Positions 16,755-24,797 of a DNA stretch of 35,889 bases are shown here, one piece after another. The notes below the pieces were generated by a model. It searched no databases and had not been told where the DNA came from. It saw only the letters and a program-made list of their open reading frames with translations. Origin of the DNA: Deltaproteobacteria bacterium ADurb.Bin151. GTDB lineage: Bacteria > Desulfobacterota > Syntrophia > Syntrophales > Smithellaceae. Position 1 is the stretch's first letter; each line of letters starts with the position of its first letter. The position numbers were made by a program, and so were the translations under genes. Location: assembly GCA_002070455.1 (NCBI GenBank), contig MWDG01000025.1:1-35889 (forward strand). The letters are read 5' to 3'.

Positions 16755-18113
16755 TCAGAAAAGATTTTCCAAAAGGTCCTTCAAAGAACTGATTGCAGAT
16801 ATTTCCATTTTGGCTGTCCGATTAAGAGAAACCATGTTTGTTTTCGGCAGGATGCATCGGTTAAAACCCAGGCGGGATGCTTCTTTTACCCGCGTTTCCA
16901 TCTGGGAGACCGCCCTCACTTCGCCGGTTAGCCCCACTTCCCCGACAATGACCGTTTTCGGATCAACGGGACGGTCCAGGAAGCTGGACGCCATTGCCGC
17001 AACTACGCCGAGATCGACCGCCGGTTCTTCCACCCGGACTCCTCCCGCAACATTAATGAATATATCCGACCCGCCCAGATGCAGTCCGCAGATCCTGTCC
17101 AGGACAGCAACCAGAAGCGATACGCGGTTGTGGTCCACACCAATGGCCGTGCGCCGCGGCATGCCCAGATTGGACTGACTGACCAGCGCCTGAATTTCCA
17201 CTAAAATCGGCCGGGTACCTTCCAGGCTGGACACAACCACTGAACCGGGAGCGTTTTGCGGCCGTTCAGCCAGAAAAAAGGAGGACGGATTGGGAACTTC
17301 TCTGAGCCCCTTGTCCTGCATTTCAAAAACACCAATTTCATTGGTGGGACCGAAACGGTTTTTAATGCTTCGGATAATCCGGTAGGCGTGTCCGGCATCC
17401 CCCTCAAAATAGAGAACGGTATCCACCATGTGTTCAAGAACCTTTGGCCCGGCAATGGAACCGTCCTTGGTGACATGACCGATGAGGAATACAGGAATTC
17501 CGTTTTTTTTGGCCGAAAGAATGAGCCTTGATGAGGCTTCACGTACCTGCCCGACGCTCCCCGGTGCCGACAACAGATCACCCGAATACATGGTCTGAAT
17601 GGAATCAATCACCACGATGGCCGGGTCAATTTTTTTCACATGGTCGAGGATTTTTTCCAGGGACACTTCCACCAGAACCAGCAGATCCTTGGCAGCCGCA
17701 TCAATCCGGTTGCTGCGAAGTTTGATCTGATGGGCGGATTCCTCTCCGGAAACATAGAGAACCTTGCTGCCTCCGGAAGCAATATTTTTCATAACCTGAA
17801 GCATCAGCGTGGATTTGCCGATCCCCGGTTCGCCGCCGATCAGAATAGCGGAACCGCTTACGATGCCACCGCCCAGCACCCTGTCAATCTCTGCAATGCC
17901 GGTGAGCATCCGCTCGCCTTCATCGGCCGAAATCTCTTCGATGGGCAGCGGCTTACCGTCAAAAGACATATGGGCACGCCCACCCGAATCCGGCTCGGAA
18001 ACCAGCTCCTCGGCAAAACAGTTCCAGCCGTTGCAGGACGGACATTTACCCAGCCACTTGGGCGACATATAACCGCAATGCTGACAAAAGAAACTGGTTT
18101 TGGATTTTTTCAA
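16755..18113 (-). CDS. radA: DNA repair protein RadA
   Basis: I chose a TTG start at 18113, which follows AGGGAG by seven bases and yields MKKSKTSFFCQHCG, the usual RadA N-terminus. An ATG at 18179 lacks a ribosome-binding site and would add 22 unmatched residues. RadA drives branch migration in homologous recombination. It has a C4 zinc finger (CQHC to CPSC), Walker A GGEPGIGKST, the RadA-specific KNRFG, and a Lon-like C-terminal domain. It follows gltX after about 70 bases and closes the carD-to-radA block. Confidence 0.95.
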   Translation of the reverse strand: MKKSKTSFFCQHCGYMSPKWLGKCPSCNGWNCFAEELVSEPDSGGRAHMSFDGKPLPIEEISADEGERMLTGIAEIDRVLGGGIVSGSAILIGGEPGIGKSTLMLQVMKNIASGGSKVLYVSGEESAHQIKLRSNRIDAAAKDLLVLVEVSLEKILDHVKKIDPAIVVIDSIQTMYSGDLLSAPGSVGQVREASSRLILSAKKNGIPVFLIGHVTKDGSIAGPKVLEHMVDTVLYFEGDAGHAYRIIRSIKNRFGPTNEIGVFEMQDKGLREVPNPSSFFLAERPQNAPGSVVVSSLEGTRPILVEIQALVSQSNLGMPRRTAIGVDHNRVSLLVAVLDRICGLHLGGSDIFINVAGGVRVEEPAVDLGVVAAMASSFLDRPVDPKTVIVGEVGLTGEVRAVSQMETRVKEASRLGFNRCILPKTNMVSLNRTAKMEISAISSLKDLLENLF

Positions 18114-18183
18114 AATTCTGCTCCCTGAGGTTTCGTTACAAAAGGATGCACTTTTTACCGGATGCAACCATGAAGACATCGGG

Positions 18184-19623
18184 TCATGGATACGCCTGTT
18201 TTAGCCTTCTGGCCGCAGATTCTTTTCCTATAACGGCAAATACCCTCTCCAACTCGGGGCCCTGGACTTTTCCGGTAAGCGCCGCTCTCACCGGCATAAA
18301 TAAATCCCTGCCCTTGAGCCCGGATTTTTCCCTGGCATGTTTGATTGCCGCCGTGTAGATTTCTACCGGTGATCCTACGGCAGATTCCAGATATTCACCA
18401 AAAGCGAGAACCACTTTTTTCGCGCCTGCAGAATCGAGGATCTGTGCAGCCTCAGAAGTCATCTGATACCTGCCGTCAAAAAATATTGCAATGTGTTCCC
18501 CGATATCAGCCAGTGCCGTCAATTCGTCCCTCACGGTTTCAATGACCTGCTTCATCCACGAGGGATCGAGTTTTTCCGGCTGATAACCGGCGCGGCGCAA
18601 AAAAGGCCGGAGCCTGTTTGACAAATCATCAACCGTCAGGTTTCGAATGTAAATGGCATTGAGCCAGCGGAGCTTCTCTTCATCAAAAACCGCCCCGCTT
18701 TTCGATGCACGATCCAGGGAAAACGCTTCAATCATTTCAGCAGGGGACATCACTTCACGGGCCTCGGCAAACGAACTGCCCAGAAGCGCGAGATAGTTCA
18801 CCAGCGCTGCCGGAAGATATCCCTTCATGCGGAATTCGCCAACGGACACGGAACCGTGACGTTTGCTGAGTTTGGCGTGGTCTTTGCCCAGAATCAGGCA
18901 GTGATGGGCGAACACCGGCGGTTCAAAACCGAAAGCCCGGTAAAGCATGATCTGCAGGGCCGTGTTGGACAGGTGGTCTTCACCGCGGATCACGTGCGTG
19001 ATTGCCATTAAATGATCGTCGATGACCACTGCAAAGTTGTAGGCCGGCATGCCGTTGGAGCGGACGATGATGAAATCACCGATGGATTCACCTTCAAACC
19101 GGATTGATCCCCGAACCAGATCGTTGAATTCGACAGTTGTTTGTGGCACCTTAAAACGCCAGGAGGGCTTTCTGCCCTTTGCGGCCAGTGCATCACGCTC
19201 GCTGACGCTGAGGTTACGGCACTTCCCCATGTAACGTGGCATTCGCTTGCTCAATATGAGCGACTGACGCTCCTCTTCCAGTTCTTCCTCCGTGCAGTAA
19301 CAGGGGTAGACAAGATCCGCATCCATGAGCTTTTTCAGATGTTCTGTGTATAGATCGAGCCGCTCGCTCTGTTTATAAGGCCCGTACGTTCCGTCTTTTT
19401 CCGGGCCTTCATCCCAATCCAGACCCAGCCATTTCAAATCATCGACCAGACTGACCTGATAGGACACTGAACTGCGGGATTCATCCGTATCTTCTATCCG
19501 CAGGACCAGACGGCCACCGTGATGACGGGCAAACAGCCAGTTAAACAGAGCCGTACGTGCGTTTCCCACATGCAGTTCACCCGTGGGTGAAGGCGCGAAT
19601 CTTACCCTGGGCCTGTCAGCCAT
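18184..19623 (-). CDS. gltX: glutamyl-tRNA synthetase
   Basis: This 479-residue class I synthetase charges tRNA-Glu (and in many bacteria tRNA-Gln). The HIGH box is replaced by the usual GluRS form (APSPTGELHVGNART), the KMSKS loop reads AKLSKRHG near residue 250, and CYCTEEEL is in the zinc-site region. The C-terminal anticodon-binding domain is complete. The start at 19623 lies inside the end of ispDF (8-base overlap), so they are coupled. Whether it is discriminating or non-discriminating cannot be read by eye; no second gltX is in the window. Confidence 0.97.
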   Translation of the reverse strand: MADRPRVRFAPSPTGELHVGNARTALFNWLFARHHGGRLVLRIEDTDESRSSVSYQVSLVDDLKWLGLDWDEGPEKDGTYGPYKQSERLDLYTEHLKKLMDADLVYPCYCTEEELEEERQSLILSKRMPRYMGKCRNLSVSERDALAAKGRKPSWRFKVPQTTVEFNDLVRGSIRFEGESIGDFIIVRSNGMPAYNFAVVIDDHLMAITHVIRGEDHLSNTALQIMLYRAFGFEPPVFAHHCLILGKDHAKLSKRHGSVSVGEFRMKGYLPAALVNYLALLGSSFAEAREVMSPAEMIEAFSLDRASKSGAVFDEEKLRWLNAIYIRNLTVDDLSNRLRPFLRRAGYQPEKLDPSWMKQVIETVRDELTALADIGEHIAIFFDGRYQMTSEAAQILDSAGAKKVVLAFGEYLESAVGSPVEIYTAAIKHAREKSGLKGRDLFMPVRAALTGKVQGPELERVFAVIGKESAARRLKQAYP

Positions 19624-20803
19624 TCTTCATCCTTTCCATGCCGGTGGCTATGGCCAGCACGGCCACACCCTCCCCTCGTCCCACAAATCCCATGCCTTCA
19701 TTTGTTTTGGCCTTGATATTGACGGCTGGCTCCGGAATATGCAAAGTTCCGGCAATATTGGACGCCATGGCTCCGGCGTAGGGCGCCAGTTTCGGTTTTT
19801 CCATCATGACCGTTACATCAATATTATTGACACTGAATCCATTTGCCGTGATCATCTGCCAAACCCGTTCCAAAAGAATAAGGCTTGAGATATTTTTATA
19901 AGCCTCATCCGTATCCGGAAAATGCCTGCCGATATCCCCCGCCCCGGCCATGCCTAAAAGCGCGTCGCAGACGGCGTGAAGCACGACATCCGCATCTGAA
20001 TGTCCCTGCAGGCCATGATCGAAGGGAATTTCAACTCCTCCGAGAATGAGCTTCCTGCCCGGTGAAAACCGATGGCTGTCATACCCCAGTCCACTGCGGA
20101 CAGTCATTTTTTCTTTTCTTTTATTCTCCATCAGTGCTTCCGCCATCAACAAATCTTCGGGGGTTGTGATTTTGATGTTTTCATGCGAACCGGTAACCAT
20201 TCGGACTTTAACGCCGGTTCGCTCAACGAGGGACGCATCGTCTGTCCCATAGAAATGATCTCTTTGGGCTTCCGCATAAGCCCGGCACAAGACATCATAC
20301 CTGAAAGCCTGAGGGGTTTGCGTTTGCCACAGATTTTGACGCGGCAAAGTTGTTGTCACAATGTTTTCGACGGTTGTCTCCTTGATCGTGTCTTTGGCCG
20401 GAACCCCAATGGAGGCGGCGCCGTATTCAGCCGCCGCGGCAACGACCCGTCGGACCATATCCGGGGTAACAAAAGGACGAACGCCATCGTGCACAATCAC
20501 AACGTCACATGTTCCGGGAACCGCCTGCAGACCGTTCCGTACCGAATCCTGGCGCTCCCTGCCTCCGGCTACAATAGATATTACTTTTGTCAAACCGTAT
20601 TTTTCAACAATCTGCTTTTGGACGGACGCTTCATCTTCCTTCGGCACCACCAGAACAACAGCAGAAACCATTTCCGTCATCTGAAACACACGGAGCGTGT
20701 GAACCAGCATGGGCGATGAATCCAGCAGAAGATACTGCTTGGCAACCTCAAGCCCCAGTCTTTTTCCTGCACCGCCTGCTGGAATGATTGCTACTGTTTT
20801 CAT
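19616..20803 (-). CDS. ispDF: bifunctional IspD/IspF of the MEP isoprenoid pathway
   Basis: The start at 20803 has AGGA seven bases upstream; the frame is open further but unlike any IspD. Residues about 1-230 are IspD, which makes CDP-methylerythritol: AIIPAGGAGKRLG, PVKDT-like PAKDTIKE, and TQTPQAF. Residues about 232-395 are IspF, which makes the cyclodiphosphate: GLGYDSHRF, LGGVEIPFDHGLQGHSDADV with the metal-binding Asp and His, and KTNEGMGFVG. Separate ispD and ispF are the commoner arrangement; the fusion is known in Alpha-, Delta- and Epsilonproteobacteria. It overlaps gltX and follows the PIN/TRAM gene after a GC-rich hairpin. Confidence 0.96.
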   Translation of the reverse strand: MKTVAIIPAGGAGKRLGLEVAKQYLLLDSSPMLVHTLRVFQMTEMVSAVVLVVPKEDEASVQKQIVEKYGLTKVISIVAGGRERQDSVRNGLQAVPGTCDVVIVHDGVRPFVTPDMVRRVVAAAAEYGAASIGVPAKDTIKETTVENIVTTTLPRQNLWQTQTPQAFRYDVLCRAYAEAQRDHFYGTDDASLVERTGVKVRMVTGSHENIKITTPEDLLMAEALMENKRKEKMTVRSGLGYDSHRFSPGRKLILGGVEIPFDHGLQGHSDADVVLHAVCDALLGMAGAGDIGRHFPDTDEAYKNISSLILLERVWQMITANGFSVNNIDVTVMMEKPKLAPYAGAMASNIAGTLHIPEPAVNIKAKTNEGMGFVGRGEGVAVLAIATGMERMKNG

Positions 20804-20820
20804 GGTGATTCCTATAATGA

Positions 20821-20854
20821 AACGGGCCCGGAGAATCATTTTCCCGGGCCCGTT
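20821..20854 (-). promoter_or_regulatory. strong GC hairpin between the PIN/TRAM gene and ispDF
   Basis: A perfect 11-bp stem (AACGGGCCCGG with CCGGGCCCGTT) and a 12-base loop sit 18 bases before the ispDF start. There is no T-run on either strand, so it is not a classical terminator. It may stabilise the upstream mRNA end or restrain translation of ispDF. Confidence 0.75.
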
Positions 20855-20901
20855 CGCCAAAGGTATTTTCTTTCCGGCCAAAAAGACAGCAGAAATATCC
20901 G

Positions 20902-21921
20902 TTATGAATTGTTCGTTCTCTTTTCGGCGGCCTCTTTCAGTTCCGTGAAAATCATCCGGCCGGCTGTCGTCTGCAGCACGCTCGTAACGACAACCTCCAC
21001 CGTCATATTGATCATTTTCTGGGCGCTGTCCACGATAATCATGGTTCCATCATCCAGATAACCGACACCCTGCCCCTGTTCCTTGCCTTCGCGGATGATT
21101 TTGACCAGCATCTGTTCTCCGGGCAACACCACCGGTTTCATGGCATTGGCCAGTTCGTTGACATTGAGCACCCGTACGCCCTGCAACTCTGCAACTTTGT
21201 TCAGGTTATAATCATTGGTCAGCAGTTTGGCGTTTAATTTCTGGGCAAGCGCCACCAGTTTGCCGTCCACTCCCTTGATTTTCGGGAAATCCTGTTCAAC
21301 GATCTCAATATTGATGGACGAACTTTTTTGCATCCTGTTGAGAACATCCAGACCACGTCTGCCCCGGGAACGCTTCATGGAATCCGAGGAATCCGCGATA
21401 AACTGCAGTTCATTCAGGACAAAACGCGGCACGATCAGTTCCCCGTCCATGAACCCCGTATCGCAAATATCAGCGATTCTGCCGTCAATAATGACACTGG
21501 TATCCAACAGACGGTGATCAACAGCATGCTTGCTTTCGACTGCGCGGAAAGAGAACTCCTCGGCTTTTTTCGATCCGAGGACAAGCCCCAGATATCCCAG
21601 AATGCCTGTCAGGAGCAAATAAATCCACGGGACGACCTGCTGATCCTGTGTAATCTTGATGACCATATTCAGGCCAAAACCAAGAATTAAGGCGATCAGC
21701 AAACCGACGACCATGCCAATGACACCGCCCGCAATGACCTTCAGAGAAAGCTTGCGGATGTCTTTTTCCACCCGGATGACGAGCAGCGCAATGACTAAAC
21801 CTATAATAAAGCCGACAACTCCCTGCAAATAAGCATATGAACTGCCTGGCGCCGCCGAATAAAAAACGATAAAATAACCACTTACAGAACAGGCTAAAAC
21901 TAATAATGCTCTTATGATCAA
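20902..21921 (-). CDS. PIN/TRAM-domain membrane protein, YacL-like
   Basis: A TTG start at 21921 is preferred: it follows AGGAGG by eight bases, while the GTG at 21930 overlaps that ribosome-binding site. Four hydrophobic helices occupy about residues 5-120. A PIN nuclease domain follows from about 138 ([14 protein letters not shown], then [12 protein letters not shown], with the usual acidic residues). A TRAM RNA-binding domain ends the protein ([31 protein letters not shown]). This is the YacL layout. It sits directly upstream of ispDF, as in Bacillus where yacL precedes ispD. Confidence 0.9.
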   Translation of the reverse strand: MIIRALLVLACSVSGYFIVFYSAAPGSSYAYLQGVVGFIIGLVIALLVIRVEKDIRKLSLKVIAGGVIGMVVGLLIALILGFGLNMVIKITQDQQVVPWIYLLLTGILGYLGLVLGSKKAEEFSFRAVESKHAVDHRLLDTSVIIDGRIADICDTGFMDGELIVPRFVLNELQFIADSSDSMKRSRGRRGLDVLNRMQKSSSINIEIVEQDFPKIKGVDGKLVALAQKLNAKLLTNDYNLNKVAELQGVRVLNVNELANAMKPVVLPGEQMLVKIIREGKEQGQGVGYLDDGTMIIVDSAQKMINMTVEVVVTSVLQTTAGRMIFTELKEAAEKRTNNS

Positions 21922-22085
21922 TCGATTCACCTCCTTTCTATCAAATTAAAATCTATGAATGTATAAATATAATCCTGCTTAAAAAAACACTTCTTCAAAA
22001 TGGAGGTATTTTTATTCCCTGGATCAGGAAATCCGATTCATCCTTTTTCAGTTTTCAAAGAGCATAAGTTAATTATTGTAAAACT

Positions 22086-22571
22086 TTATTGCACAGTAAA
22101 AATCATCTGCAAATCACGTTCAACTTTGGCTTCCTGTGCATTCGTTGCGACAGAGATTTCCTTGACCAGCAGATTCTTCGCTGTGTCCATCATCTTCCGC
22201 TCTCCAAAGGAAAGATTCTTGTCGCTTTTCAAAATGAATAAGTCTCTTAAAACACTGGCAATTTCAAAAACAGAACCGGTTTTGATCTTTTCCAGATACT
22301 CCCGGTAGCGCTTGTTCCAGGTTTGTTTATCAATGGTAACATCTTTGTTGCGGAGTATTTCATAGACCTTCGGGATTTCCTTCTCCAGAATAACTTCACG
22401 CAGCCCAACAGCCTTGGCAGAACTGGTCGGAATCATGATTTTCATGCCGTTTCCCATGATTTTCATGACATAAAAGGGCTGTTTCTTCCCCATAACTTCT
22501 CTATTTTCAATGGCTTCAATAACTCCGACCCCCTGAGCCGGATATACCGCCAAATCACCTACTTTAAACAT
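22086..22571 (-). CDS. carD: CarD-family transcription factor (CdnL-like)
   Basis: The start at 22571 follows AGGGGA and gives a 161-residue protein. The N-terminal RNA-polymerase interaction domain is clear (FKVGDLAVYPAQGVGVIEAIENREVMG), followed by a helical C-terminal domain (YREYLEKIKTGSVFEIASVLRDLF and KLNLSFGERKMM-type helix). CarD/CdnL proteins bind the polymerase beta subunit and stabilise open complexes at rRNA and other promoters. It stands about 160 bases upstream of the PIN/TRAM gene. Short single-domain-pair size fits CdnL rather than Myxococcus CarD, which has an added AT-hook domain. Confidence 0.94.
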   Translation of the reverse strand: MFKVGDLAVYPAQGVGVIEAIENREVMGKKQPFYVMKIMGNGMKIMIPTSSAKAVGLREVILEKEIPKVYEILRNKDVTIDKQTWNKRYREYLEKIKTGSVFEIASVLRDLFILKSDKNLSFGERKMMDTAKNLLVKEISVATNAQEAKVERDLQMIFTVQ

Positions 22572-22695
22572 TTTACATTCCCCTGCCTTTCCGTAATAAC
22601 GTAGTAGATTACCACTTTTCATTCAATTAGTCAATGATTAATACAATTTACTGAAATGCTTCAGAAATGCGAGCAACAAAGAGGCCTTTATGCTT

Positions 22696-23592
22696 TCAGG
22701 GAAGATACGGCAGAGGATTCTGTGCCTTACCGTTACGACGGATTTCAAAATTAAGATAGACCTCCCCTTTTTCATCTTTCTCTCCGGCCAAAGCAATGGT
22801 TTCACCTTTTTTAACAGCCTGGTCCGCCACAACATGTCTTTTCTTGAGATGTGTATAAACCGTTGCAAAACCATTTGAATGGCGGAGGATGATGGTTTCT
22901 CCAAAATCTTTCAAATGAGCTGAAAAAATAACGGTCCCCCTGGCAGCCGCTTTTACCGGTGCTCCCGCCGGACAGGCAATCTTGATCCAGTTGTGGTAGG
23001 TTTTGTTCGGCTGAATCCCGAAACCTGTTTTTACCTTTCCCTTGACTGGCCATGCCAGTTTGCTATTATCCGGATAGGTTTGATCACTTGTTTCGACTGT
23101 TGGGCGTTTGTCTTCATAGGCTCCATCCGTGTCTGACGGGGTTTGGGATGGTTTCTCTCCGGGTCCGGTATCGGATGGTCCGTTCAAAACCGGCGCGGAT
23201 GTTTTTTCACGCCCTGAAACTTTTTCCTCCCGCCAGAGAGTGCTTCTGCGACTATCCGTATCGGCTGTTTTAGCGGCCGCCATCACGTCATCTATCCTGT
23301 AGACGGCATCGGGGATAAAAATAACAGAACCTACCTTGATATTTGAGACATCTTTAATGTTATTGATTCTTGCCAGTTCCTGCAGGCTGATCGAATAAGC
23401 CCGTGATATGCTGTAAGCCGTTTCACCTTTTTTGACAATATGATACACGCCTTTTGCCGGTTCTTTTTGAACTTGCGGTCCTGTGCAGGCAATCAGTAAA
23501 GACAAGCTGAAAACCGTCATGAAGAAAAAAAGGAACCAACTTTTCCACTTTTTGGACAAACGGGCACAAATCTGTCGGATCAGGATTTCCAT
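22696..23592 (-). CDS. NlpD-like LysM/LytM lipoprotein with degenerate peptidase site
   Basis: A lipobox (SLLIAC, Cys36) marks a lipoprotein. One LysM peptidoglycan-binding domain spans about 48-93 (YHIVKKGETAYSISRAYSISL). A low-complexity linker follows, then an M23/LytM domain from about 180. Its active-site residues are lost: the HxxxD motif reads HNWIK and the HxH motif reads YLNFE. This is the pattern of NlpD and EnvC, which activate amidases instead of cutting peptidoglycan themselves. It overlaps pcm by 13 bases, matching the pcm-nlpD order of E. coli, though surE is absent. Confidence 0.88.
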   Translation of the reverse strand: MEILIRQICARLSKKWKSWFLFFFMTVFSLSLLIACTGPQVQKEPAKGVYHIVKKGETAYSISRAYSISLQELARINNIKDVSNIKVGSVIFIPDAVYRIDDVMAAAKTADTDSRRSTLWREEKVSGREKTSAPVLNGPSDTGPGEKPSQTPSDTDGAYEDKRPTVETSDQTYPDNSKLAWPVKGKVKTGFGIQPNKTYHNWIKIACPAGAPVKAAARGTVIFSAHLKDFGETIILRHSNGFATVYTHLKKRHVVADQAVKKGETIALAGEKDEKGEVYLNFEIRRNGKAQNPLPYLP

Positions 23593-24233
23593 CCACTCTC
23601 CCCGATCAAACTGACAAAGCGAACGCCGCCCAGGTCTTCCTTTTTCATTTCGGAAGGATTGTCCGCAGATCGCGTCAGTTTATACAAAGTCTGAACGTCA
23701 CGGCTGCCGACCGGAACGACAAACCTGCCTCCCGGGGCAAGCTGTTCCGCCAGAAACGAAGGAATTTGCGGAGTTGCGGCAGTGATAATGATCGCGTCAA
23801 AAGGTGCTTCCTCTCTCCAGCCGTAAGAACCATCTCCCACACGAATAGCGACGTTGTAGCAGTTGAGCCTGTCCAGAATTTTTCTTGCCCGCGTGGCCAG
23901 CGAAGCCACCCGTTCGATGGAAAAAACCCGGTCAGCCAGTTTTGCTAAAATCGCCGTCTGGTAACCTGAACCTGTTCCGATCTCCAGAACGCGTTCCCGC
24001 CCCTTCAACTCCAGAGCTTCTGTCATTAAAGCCACGATATACGGCTGGGAAATGGTCTGGTGTTCTCCGATGGGCAGCGGATTATCGTTGTATGCCTGAT
24101 CAATTAAACCTTCATCCACGAAAAGATGCCGCGGGACGGTTTCCATCACTTTCAAAACACGGGTATCGCTGATTGAACGGGCACGGATCTGCGTCTCGAC
24201 CATCCGCATGCGCTGCTTTTTGTATCTATCCAT
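23580..24233 (-). CDS. pcm: protein-L-isoaspartate O-methyltransferase
   Basis: The ATG at 24233 overlaps the previous gene's TGA by one base. The 217-residue enzyme repairs isoaspartyl residues with SAM. It shows PRHLFV, then NDNPLPIGEHQTISQPYIVALMTE (family signature), the SAM motif VLEIGTGSGYQTAILA, and APFDAIIITAATPQIP. Length and motif order are standard. It sits between an unknown coiled-coil gene and the NlpD-like gene in one transcript. Confidence 0.96.
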   Translation of the reverse strand: MDRYKKQRMRMVETQIRARSISDTRVLKVMETVPRHLFVDEGLIDQAYNDNPLPIGEHQTISQPYIVALMTEALELKGRERVLEIGTGSGYQTAILAKLADRVFSIERVASLATRARKILDRLNCYNVAIRVGDGSYGWREEAPFDAIIITAATPQIPSFLAEQLAPGGRFVVPVGSRDVQTLYKLTRSADNPSEMKKEDLGGVRFVSLIGESGWKS

Positions 24234-24625
24234 CAAATAGCCTGTATTTTTTTCTTTTTCGGAGGGATCTGATAGAGTTGTCGAACCATTTCATGCCTTC
24301 TGAGCCCCAGGGCTTCACGAGTCACGATAAAATAATAATACTGCAGTTCAGCTTTTTGACAGGCCGTATTGTACTGATCGATAATGGTGTTGATTTCTTC
24401 CAATATCGTCACTTGATCCGTCAGGTCCTTCCGGCGGGACACATCATTCCGATGCGTCCGCAGCTCATTCATTTTCTCCTCAATCCGCTGATTAATCCTG
24501 ATCACCTGCTGCAGTGCATTTTCCACAGCAAAGCCCGCCCGGCTCAAAACGGCCGCTCGTTCCCGCAGAAGATCTTCGCACAAAATATCATGCACATCCT
24601 GTTTTAACGCACTGCCTATCTGCAT
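24233..24625 (-). CDS. hypothetical coiled-coil protein
   Basis: I do not recognise this protein. The start at 24625 follows GAAGGAT, giving 130 residues; it is charged, helix-rich and probably a coiled coil from about residue 25 to 90 (NALQQVIRINQRIEEKMNELRTHRND). It has no signal peptide or membrane helix. The C-terminus ends with PPKKKKIQAI. Its stop overlaps the pcm start, so it is translated with pcm and the NlpD-like gene. Its position suggests a shared condition of expression, not a known function. Confidence 0.7.
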   Translation of the reverse strand: MQIGSALKQDVHDILCEDLLRERAAVLSRAGFAVENALQQVIRINQRIEEKMNELRTHRNDVSRRKDLTDQVTILEEINTIIDQYNTACQKAELQYYYFIVTREALGLRRHEMVRQLYQIPPKKKKIQAI

Positions 24626-24797
24626 GTTAAATCCTTCAAAAATTTCTTTAAAATTCTTATCATTGAAGGGAAGAATTTTCAAGTTTAAAGGCCTTTTCAA
24701 CCACAAAACAGAATTTTTCCCCTTTACACTTTGGGATTATTTCGTTAGATAGTCATGAAATAAAATAAAGACTTCAAACGGATAAACTGGTGTTTTC

